The notes below the pieces were generated by a model, which was not told the DNA's origin, searched no databases, and was given only the letters and a program-made list of their open reading frames with translations. Shown here in pieces: positions 6,998 through 11,050 of a stretch of DNA of 11,050 nucleotides. The DNA is from Gallionellaceae bacterium (GTDB taxonomy: Bacteria; Pseudomonadota; Gammaproteobacteria; Burkholderiales; Gallionellaceae): NCBI GenBank assembly GCA_030646595.1, contig JAUSKS010000151.1:1-11050 (forward strand). Direction: 5' to 3'. The translations under genes were made by a program, and so were the position numbers. Numbering within the stretch: position 1 is the stretch's first letter; each line of letters begins with the position of its first letter.

Positions 6998-7075
6998 CCC
7001 TCTCCCCTAGCCCCTCTCCCAAAGGGAGAGGGGAATAAAGGCCCTCCCCCTCGGGGTGAGGGGTTGGGGTGAGGG
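6998..7075. repeat. GC-rich REP-like palindromic repeat with G-quadruplex motif
   Basis: A nested palindrome. The inner perfect 10-bp stem is CCCCTCTCCC (7011-7020) / GGGAGAGGGG (7024-7033) with an AAA loop. The outer arms, CCCTCTCCCC... (6998-7014) and GGGGTTGGGGTGAGGG (7060-7075), are near-complements. A further stem CCCTCCCC / GGGGTGAGGG (7042-7062) lies inside. The composition is extreme C-rich then G-rich, unlike the neighbouring genes. The plus strand at 7053-7075 carries four G-runs (GGGG, GGGG, GGGG, GGG) with loops of 3, 2 and 3 nt, a textbook G-quadruplex motif. It resembles the dispersed CCCTCTCCC-type repeats common between proteobacterial genes. It lies in the dnaB 5' region and is not coding. 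Confidence 0.8.
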
Positions 7076-7160
7076 AGCATTCGTTAACCAGCCTGCCACG
7101 AAGCATAATTATGGTCATGTAGCTGCGGCCTTTAGGATCAATCAGTTTTCATATTCAGAG

Positions 7161-7193
7161 GGGCAAGTTATTTTACCATTGGAAAATAACCCC
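7161..7193. repeat. AT-rich stem-loop upstream of dnaB
   Basis: GTTATTTT (7167-7174) pairs perfectly with AAAATAAC (7183-7190) around an 8-nt loop. GGG (7161-7163) and CCC (7191-7193) extend the stem across a CAA bulge. No T-run follows on either strand, so it is not a plain terminator. It lies just beyond the rplI terminator, in the 293-nt rplI-dnaB gap, where a dnaB promoter would be expected. The rest of that gap (7076-7160) shows nothing I can name. Confidence 0.5.
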
Positions 7194-7198
7194 AGTAC

Positions 7199-7229
7199 AA
7201 AATAAAACAGGGCTGTTGCCAGCCCCGTT
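7199..7229 (-). terminator. Intrinsic terminator of the rpsF-rplI operon
   Basis: On the minus strand AACGGGGCTG (7220-7229) pairs with CAGCCCTGTT (7206-7215), a 10-bp stem with one G-U pair and a GCAA tetraloop. It is followed by TTATTTTG. It lies 27 nt past the rplI stop, so it should end the ribosomal-protein transcript before dnaB. Confidence 0.9.
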
Positions 7230-7255
7230 TATCTTCATTCTGTTACAGCAATTTC

Positions 7256-7705
7256 TTAATGCTCGCCCAGCACCGAAACAGTAATGTGGGCGATGACGTC
7301 GGTATGCAGCGCAACACTGATCGGGTATTCGCCTACTTGTTTCAGATGGCCATCGGGCATGCGTACCTGGGATTTTTCCACAGTAAAGCCCATCTGCAAC
7401 ATGGCTGCTACGATATCTGCATTAGTCACCGAACCGAACAGTTTGCCATCCACGCCCGCCTTCTGCGCGATTTGCACAGTCAGGCCATTGATCTTATCCG
7501 CTGCTGCCTGAGCTTCCCCAGCTTTAGCCTGCTCGGCGGCTTCCAGCTCAACACGGCGGGCAGCAAATTCGGCCTTGTTACTTTCTGTGGCGCGCTTGGC
7601 CTTGCCTTGCGGAATTAAAAAATTACGCGCATAGCCATTTTTAACTTTGACGATGTCACCCAATTGGCCAAGGTTGACCATTTTTTCCATTAATATTACC
7701 TGCAT
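7256..7705 (-). CDS. rplI: 50S ribosomal protein bL9
   Basis: Binds 23S rRNA at the base of the L1 stalk and helps keep the reading frame. The protein is 149 residues, the same size as E. coli bL9. It has the N-terminal rRNA-binding domain (1-50) with [36 protein letters not shown] features (G13, G16, K20-x-K, N23-G-Y-A-R-N-F-L-I-P), the long connecting helix rich in Ala, Glu and Lys (about 42-75), and a C-terminal domain (about 80-149) with GKLFGSVTN. The start ATG has a TAAGGAG Shine-Dalgarno that includes the TAA stop of rpsR, so the genes are closely coupled (10 nt between stop and start). It is the last gene of the operon, followed by a strong terminator. Confidence 0.98.
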   Translation of the reverse strand: MQVILMEKMVNLGQLGDIVKVKNGYARNFLIPQGKAKRATESNKAEFAARRVELEAAEQAKAGEAQAAADKINGLTVQIAQKAGVDGKLFGSVTNADIVAAMLQMGFTVEKSQVRMPDGHLKQVGEYPISVALHTDVIAHITVSVLGEH

Positions 7706-7715
7706 GGTCTGCTCC

Positions 7716-7985
7716 TTAATGCAAATCAGTGTATGGCATTAACGCCAGGAAGCGCGCGCGTTTGATGGCCACACTCAATTGGCGTTGAAAACGCGATTTG
7801 GTGCCAGTGATGCGCGCCGGGATAACCTTGCCATTCTCGGCAATAAACTCTTTGAGAATGTTCAGGTCTTTGTAATCCACTTCCGCAATCTTGTCCGCAG
7901 TAAAGCGACAGAATTTACGGCGTTTGAATAGCTGACGCGAAGAATTGTTTTTCTTGTCGTCTTTTTTCTTAAATACACGAGCCAT
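7716..7985 (-). CDS. rpsR: 30S ribosomal protein bS18
   Basis: Small-subunit protein that binds the central domain of 16S rRNA as a heterodimer with bS6, whose gene is in the same operon. The protein is 89 residues. It has the basic N-terminal part and the family signature around [20 protein letters not shown] (21-40), then [19 protein letters not shown] and [22 protein letters not shown]. The single Cys26 lies in a KFCRF context and does not make a zinc knuckle. The start ATG is preceded by AAAGGAA. The gene sits 11 nt after the priB stop, and its own stop forms part of the rplI ribosome-binding site. Confidence 0.98.
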   Translation of the reverse strand: MARVFKKKDDKKNNSSRQLFKRRKFCRFTADKIAEVDYKDLNILKEFIAENGKVIPARITGTKSRFQRQLSVAIKRARFLALMPYTDLH

Positions 7986-7996
7986 GCTGTGTTCCT

Positions 7997-8299
7997 TTAT
8001 TTCAAAGTAATGTTATCTATATGCATAACCAGTTGCGCAATGCGCAAACTACGCTGAGCTAAAAATCCTTCCGCTTGCAGGTGCTGCCCCAACTGCATGT
8101 GGCTTGCCTGTTGCGCAATATGGCCCAATGCTATGGCCGGAATATCACATTGCACTTGGCGCACACTGCCCGCTTCCTGCTGGGTTGATACATGGCGGAT
8201 CTTTAATACAATTCGCGCTATTCCCGCTGGGGTGTACCGCAAATCTTCTTTCTCAACGAGTTCACCTGTTACGGTAAACCGGTTACATCCTGAATTCAA
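7997..8299 (-). CDS. priB: Primosomal replication protein PriB (TTG start)
   Basis: A single-stranded-DNA-binding OB-fold protein of the replication restart primosome; it works with PriA to reload DnaB at stalled forks. The protein is 100 residues. The conserved RYTPAGI segment (21-27), the hydrophobic strand IVLKIRH, and the AEGFLAQRS segment (76-84) match the PriB/SSB-like fold and resemble neisserial PriB. An in-frame TGA lies six codons upstream of 8299 and no ATG is available, so the start is TTG at 8297-8299. It overlaps the rpsF TGA stop in the sequence TTGA, so translation is probably coupled to rpsF; no strong Shine-Dalgarno is seen. Its place between rpsF and rpsR is the classic arrangement in beta- and gammaproteobacteria. 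Its partner helicase DnaB is encoded a little downstream. Confidence 0.93.
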   Translation of the reverse strand: MNSGCNRFTVTGELVEKEDLRYTPAGIARIVLKIRHVSTQQEAGSVRQVQCDIPAIALGHIAQQASHMQLGQHLQAEGFLAQRSLRIAQLVMHIDNITLK

Positions 8300-8691
8300 T
8301 CCACAACCGCAATTTCAGCCGGTGGTACCAAGGCGGCTTCCGCCGCCGCATCACCCGTCAAGGAGCGCGATTTTTCTTCGCGCATCATCGCTGACGGAAT
8401 AGTGACTGCAACTTTGGTTTTAATAATCAGGTGGCGCAATACTGCATCGTTGAACTTGAATGCGTGCTCTAACTCATCCAGCACTTCCTGGTTGCATTCG
8501 ATATTCATCAGCACATAGTGCGCTTTGTGTATCTTCTGGATGGGATAAGCCAGCTGACGGCGACCCCAATCTTCCAGGCGATGGATCAAGCCCTGCTTGG
8601 CCGTTACCAGAGTACGGTAACGCTCAACCATGGCAGGCACTTGCTCGCTCTGGTCGGGGTGTACAATAAATACAATTTCATAATGTCGCAT
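8296..8691 (-). CDS. rpsF: 30S ribosomal protein bS6
   Basis: Small-subunit protein that pairs with bS18 on 16S rRNA. The protein is 131 residues. The N-terminal ferredoxin-like domain (1-95) begins [21 protein letters not shown] and contains [28 protein letters not shown] features (R38[13 protein letters not shown]), then a Glu-poor Ala-rich tail (about 108-131). E. coli bS6 ends in a poly-glutamate tail added by RimK; here the tail is [17 protein letters not shown] and offers no such site. The start ATG has AAAGGAAA upstream. It is the first gene of rpsF-priB-rpsR-rplI, driven by a near-consensus promoter, and its stop overlaps the priB start. Confidence 0.98.
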   Translation of the reverse strand: MRHYEIVFIVHPDQSEQVPAMVERYRTLVTAKQGLIHRLEDWGRRQLAYPIQKIHKAHYVLMNIECNQEVLDELEHAFKFNDAVLRHLIIKTKVAVTIPSAMMREEKSRSLTGDAAAEAALVPPAEIAVVD

Positions 8692-8716
8692 TTAGATTTT
8701 CCTTTTGGCTATTAAA

Positions 8717-8743
8717 GCCCCCCGTCATGCGTGGCGGTGGAGC
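8717..8743 (-). promoter_or_regulatory. Candidate bS6:bS18 autoregulatory leader hairpin
   Basis: In the rpsF leader the minus strand reads GCTCC (8743-8739), then A, CCG (8737-8735), a 10-nt stretch, CGG and GGGGC (8721-8717). The outer segments pair with one G-U. A CCG trinucleotide placed beside such a stem in rpsF leaders is the known recognition feature of the bS6:bS18 complex, which represses its own operon. Position and CCG fit, but I could not score it against the family model. Confidence 0.4.
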
Positions 8744-8754
8744 AAGGGAGCGCG

Positions 8755-8782
8755 ATTATAGCGGAAACAGCGCCAAGGTCAA
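8755..8782 (-). promoter_or_regulatory. Sigma70 promoter of the rpsF operon
   Basis: On the minus strand TTGACC (8777-8782), a 16-nt spacer, then the consensus -10 TATAAT (8755-8760). It is followed by GC-rich CGCGCTCCC. Predicted transcription start is near 8748, giving a leader of about 57 nt. Strength and position suit a ribosomal-protein operon. It is divergent from purN. Confidence 0.88.
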
Positions 8783-8849
8783 GGAATTAGGGCATATTCC
8801 GCATACACTACACACACTAAGGTAGAATCACCCTCATCGCAGGACAGCC

Positions 8850-8877
8850 TTGATTAACGTAACAATTCCCATAATAT
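8850..8877 (+). promoter_or_regulatory. Putative purN promoter next to the start codon
   Basis: TTGATT (8850-8855), a 16-nt spacer, then TAATAT (8872-8877). The predicted start point (7 nt after the -10) falls at 8884, the A of the purN ATG, which would give a leaderless message. An alternative -10, TAGAAT (8823-8828), lies further upstream with no good -35. No PurR-type operator was recognised. Confidence 0.5.
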
Positions 8878-8883
8878 TTGAAG

Positions 8884-9522
8884 ATGAAATCCATTGTTAT
8901 CCTGATTTCCGGACGTGGCAGCAATTTGCAGGCTTTACTGGAGGCGCGCTTGCCCTGCCGCATCGCCGCAGTTATCAGCAATCGCGCTGATGCTGCCGGG
9001 CTGAAAATCGCCCAGCAACATGGCATTGCCACCCACATCATTGCCCATCAGGATTATAGCGACCGCGACGCTTTTGATACTGCACTGGCAGCCAGCATCG
9101 ATCATTATCAACCCGACCTGGTGGTGCTCGCTGGTTTTATGCGCATCCTCACTGCGCAATTTGTTGCCCGCTATCGGGGCAGGTTAATCAACATCCACCC
9201 TTCGTTGCTGCCTGCCTACAGCGGTCTCGATACGCACAGGCGCGCGCTGCACGATGGTGTGAAAATTCATGGTTGCACAGTACACTTTGTCACCGATGAC
9301 CTCGACCATGGCCCGATTATTATTCAAGCAGCCGTACCCGTGCTTATGAATGACACTGCGGCTACTTTGGCCGCGCGCGTATTGCATCAGGAACATCGCA
9401 TTTATGTACAGGCGATACGCTGGTTTTGTAATGGCCACCTTAGCCTGTCGGCGCAGGGCAAGGTGCTGCTGCAACGCATTGAGCAACCGGGGTGCACGCT
9501 GATTATGCCAGGGTTGGAATAG
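8884..9522 (+). CDS. purN: Phosphoribosylglycinamide formyltransferase (GART)
   Basis: Third step of de novo purine synthesis: transfers a formyl group from 10-formyl-tetrahydrofolate to GAR, giving FGAR. The protein is 212 residues, equal to E. coli PurN. The phosphate-binding loop is SGRGSNLQAL (9-18). The folate region has VVLAGFMRIL (80-89). The catalytic triad is N103, H105 (in INIHPSLLPAYSG) and D141 (in DDLDHGPII), each three residues before the E. coli N106, H108, D144. I chose ATG 8884 (MKSIVILISG), the family N-terminus, over the in-frame TTG at 8878. No Shine-Dalgarno is visible, and a promoter ends right at the start codon. The next gene starts 2 nt after its stop, so the two form an operon. 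purM is not adjacent. Confidence 0.97.
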   Translation: MKSIVILISGRGSNLQALLEARLPCRIAAVISNRADAAGLKIAQQHGIATHIIAHQDYSDRDAFDTALAASIDHYQPDLVVLAGFMRILTAQFVARYRGRLINIHPSLLPAYSGLDTHRRALHDGVKIHGCTVHFVTDDLDHGPIIIQAAVPVLMNDTAATLAARVLHQEHRIYVQAIRWFCNGHLSLSAQGKVLLQRIEQPGCTLIMPGLE

Positions 9523-9524
9523 AC

Positions 9525-10241
9525 ATGCGCATACTGATTAATTTATCTCTGACGCTGCTATTGTGCGCTATTGCGCCCTCTCTATTGGCGGTGGAATCAC
9601 CCAACCGTATTCATGCCAAATATGATGTGCTTAAGGGCAATATCAAGATTGCTACCATTACTGAAACCTATACCCGCACACCCGGCGGTTACCATATTGA
9701 AAGCGTGAGCCGTGCAGTTGGCTTGCTGGCAGTGTTTAAACCGGAAATCATCACCATTACCAGCGAAGGAACGCTGACCACGCATGGGCTGCGTCCCACC
9801 ACTTTCATACAAAAACGAAAGCTGGATGGCCATCGAAACGCCCGCGCTGATTTCGACTGGAATGCCCACCTTATTACCTTGACCGACCGTGCGGGTACAC
9901 GCACTTTGCCGCTGGCCACAGCTACGCAGGATAGATTAAGTGTCATGTACCAATTCATTTTTTCTGATTTGAGCAATATTCCGCTGCTCAACCTTAAAAT
10001 CAGCAATGGCAGCAAAGTGGATGATTATAGTTATCGCATTACTCCTAACCAGAACGTGAAAGTTCCGCTGGGTATCTTCCCGGCTATTTATTTAACGACA
10101 CCCCGCCAAGGCAAGGAAAAGAATCAAACTGAAATCTGGCTGGCAACTGAGCATGCCAATTTCCCTTACAAAATGACAATTACTGATTCAGATGGTGACG
10201 CGCTGACGCAAGAATTAACCCAATTTAATTTTGAGCCATGA
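9525..10241 (+). CDS. Exported DUF3108-type protein of unknown function
   Basis: A protein of 238 residues. The N-terminus (M-R-I-L-I-N-L..., hydrophobic to about A22, SLLA) is a Sec signal peptide, so the mature protein should be periplasmic. The body is beta-rich: Y-D-V-L-K-G-N near residue 35, a GGYHIES strand, GLRPTTFIQKRK, ARADFDWNAHLITL, and a run ending in EIWLA...YKMTITDSDGD. This layout resembles DUF3108 proteins, which often sit beside purN in betaproteobacteria. The family name comes from recall of its character and context, not a search. The start ATG lies 2 nt after the purN stop. A GTG at 9492 is in frame, but it overlaps purN and would spoil the signal peptide. No enzymatic motif is visible, so a role in the envelope is only a guess. 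I see no terminator between it and sodC. Confidence 0.85.
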   Translation: MRILINLSLTLLLCAIAPSLLAVESPNRIHAKYDVLKGNIKIATITETYTRTPGGYHIESVSRAVGLLAVFKPEIITITSEGTLTTHGLRPTTFIQKRKLDGHRNARADFDWNAHLITLTDRAGTRTLPLATATQDRLSVMYQFIFSDLSNIPLLNLKISNGSKVDDYSYRITPNQNVKVPLGIFPAIYLTTPRQGKEKNQTEIWLATEHANFPYKMTITDSDGDALTQELTQFNFEP

Positions 10242-10258
10242 ACAAGACAGCAAGCACC

Positions 10259-10287
10259 TTGAGTTTGCCTGACATTCCGTTTACTCT
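10259..10287 (+). promoter_or_regulatory. Putative sodC promoter
   Basis: TTGAGT (10259-10264), a 17-nt spacer, then TACTCT (10282-10287), in the 103-nt gap between the DUF3108-type gene and sodC. The -10 is imperfect. The predicted start lies near 10294, about 50 nt before the sodC ATG. No regulator site was recognised. Confidence 0.45.
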
Positions 10288-10344
10288 ACGAATCTCGTAA
10301 TGACTGTACCACCCCGTCAATCAAAACAACAAAGGAGAATCACG

Positions 10345-10875
10345 ATGAAGATATTGCTAGGCATGTCAGCAGCAGCGTTATTGTTATGCGGTACGGCGGC
10401 CTGTGCCGATCAAGTGCATGCAACCATGAATACTTTAACCACTACCGGTATCGGTGCTGAGGCCGGAAGCATCAAGGCTAAAGATACCAAAGAAGGTCTG
10501 GAGCTGCATGTGCAACTGAAAGGCCTGACACCCGGTGAACATGGTATTCATCTGCACCAGAATCCGAGTTGTGATGCCACGGTAAAAGACGGACAACCGG
10601 TGCCAGGTGGTGGTGCAGGTGGCCATTTTGATCCGCTTAATACCACTCACCATGAAGGCCCGGCTGGCAATGGTCATCAAGGCGATTTGCCTTTCATCAC
10701 TGCGGACGCCAATGGCAATGTGAATGCAAAAATTGTTGCTCCCCATCTTAAAGAAGCAAGCTTGCTCGGGCGCTCTTTTGTTGTTCATGCAGGTGGAGAT
10801 AATTATTCCGATACGCCCAAGCCTTTGGGTGGCGGCGGAGCCCGCGTGTTATGCGGCGTAATCAGCAGCAAGTAA
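10345..10875 (+). CDS. sodC: Periplasmic Cu/Zn superoxide dismutase
   Basis: Converts superoxide to oxygen and hydrogen peroxide in the periplasm. The precursor is 176 residues. Its signal peptide has a hydrophobic core (about 3-15) and probably ends at A-C-A21, before DQVHA. Metal ligands are complete: copper H69 and H71 (HLHQ), bridging H94 (GGHFDP), H148 (VVHAGGD); zinc H94, H103 (HHEGP), H111 and D114 (GHQGDLP). C76 and C170 form the conserved disulfide, and R167 (GGARVLCG) guides superoxide. The start ATG follows AAAGGAG 7 nt upstream; a longer in-frame GTG-type start at 10300 would bury the signal peptide. C20 lies in TAAC, a poor lipobox, so a lipoprotein is possible but unlikely. A strong terminator follows. 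Confidence 0.96.
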   Translation: MKILLGMSAAALLLCGTAACADQVHATMNTLTTTGIGAEAGSIKAKDTKEGLELHVQLKGLTPGEHGIHLHQNPSCDATVKDGQPVPGGGAGGHFDPLNTTHHEGPAGNGHQGDLPFITADANGNVNAKIVAPHLKEASLLGRSFVVHAGGDNYSDTPKPLGGGGARVLCGVISSK

Positions 10876-10896
10876 TACAAACAATCTGCTTTACTT

Positions 10897-10924
10897 AAAA
10901 CCCTGGGCTACTCCAGGGTTTTTT
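10897..10924 (+). terminator. Intrinsic terminator of sodC
   Basis: AAAACCCTGG (10897-10906), loop GCTACT, CCAGGGTTTT (10913-10922), then TT; the T-run spans 10919-10924. It lies 21 nt after the sodC stop and between convergent genes. On the other strand it also ends in four T, so it may serve the MarC-family gene too. Confidence 0.92.
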
Positions 10925-10936
10925 GGGTTTTTATTT

Positions 10937-11050
10937 TTAACCTAAGCTGGGAAACAATCCCCGCACACCGCTAGCAATAAATTCCACTGCAATGGCGGCG
11001 AGTATCAAGCCCATTAAACGGCTGAATATATCTATCCCGATTTTTCCCAA
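10937..11050 (-). CDS. MarC-family integral membrane protein, C-terminal fragment
   Basis: The last 37 codons of a gene that enters from the right edge; the stop is TAA at 10937-10939. The encoded end has the form LGKIG-x5-SRLMGLILAAIAVEF-IASGVRGLFPSLG. The R-x-MGLILAAIAV-x-F-I segment followed by G-x3-FP is typical of the final helix of MarC/UPF0056 membrane proteins, whose function is uncertain despite the historical antibiotic-resistance name. It converges on sodC with the terminator hairpin between them. Identification rests on this short segment only. Confidence 0.8.
   Translation of the reverse strand: MGKIGIDIFSRLMGLILAAIAVEFIASGVRGLFPSLG

Noticed and set aside
7259..7618. Plus-strand open frame inside rplI
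   Set aside because: Antisense shadow of rplI; translation has no family-like features.
9492..9524. GTG start for the DUF3108-type protein
   Set aside because: It overlaps purN and adds polar residues before a clear signal peptide that starts at 9525.
10402..10404. SodC as a lipoprotein anchored at Cys20
   Set aside because: The sequence before it, GTAA, lacks a proper lipobox leucine; signal peptidase I cleavage after ACA fits better.

Overview
This window looks like core chromosome from a betaproteobacterium, perhaps of the Nitrosomonadales. The lineage is inferred from gene order and protein character, since no search was possible. The supporting points are a PriB-containing rpsF-priB-rpsR-rplI cluster followed by dnaB, a tRNA-Val(GAC) gene directly ahead of thrS-infC, and a purN gene followed by a DUF3108-type exported protein. 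Most genes are housekeeping. I see no phage, plasmid, transposase, CRISPR or toxin-antitoxin genes.

Layout, left to right. (1) Positions 1-2173, minus strand: a sigma70-type promoter, tRNA-Val, an intrinsic-terminator hairpin, thrS, and the first 13 codons of infC, which appears to start at an AUA codon. (2) 2205-3269, minus: a poxvirus-type DNA topoisomerase IB with all five active-site residues in place. (3) 3270-3965, plus: an Hsp20 small heat-shock protein behind two tandem sigma32-like promoters. (4) 3962-5377, minus: a 14-helix DHA2-type drug efflux transporter that converges on hsp20, with overlapping stop codons. (5) 5411-5573: a non-coding imperfect inverted repeat whose arms each carry three CACAGAG units. 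(6) 5574-6962, minus: the replicative helicase gene dnaB. (7) 6963-7255: a non-coding stretch with a GC-rich palindromic repeat containing a G-quadruplex motif, an AT-rich stem-loop, and the rplI terminator. (8) 7256-8782, minus: the rpsF-priB-rpsR-rplI operon with a strong promoter. (9) 8850-10241, plus: purN and an exported DUF3108-type protein, divergent from rpsF. (10) 10259-10924, plus: a periplasmic Cu/Zn superoxide dismutase with a promoter and a strong terminator. (11) 10937-11050, minus: the C-terminal end of a MarC-family membrane protein.

Functional themes are translation (thrS, infC, tRNA-Val, bS6, bS18, bL9), replication and topology (priB, dnaB, topoisomerase IB), and stress or envelope defence (Hsp20, SodC, efflux pump). 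The points most worth a second look are regulatory or structural rather than a new protein system: the tandem heat-shock promoters, the tRNA-terminator-thrS arrangement, the AUA start of infC, the two intergenic palindromic repeats flanking dnaB, and a possibly leaderless purN mRNA.
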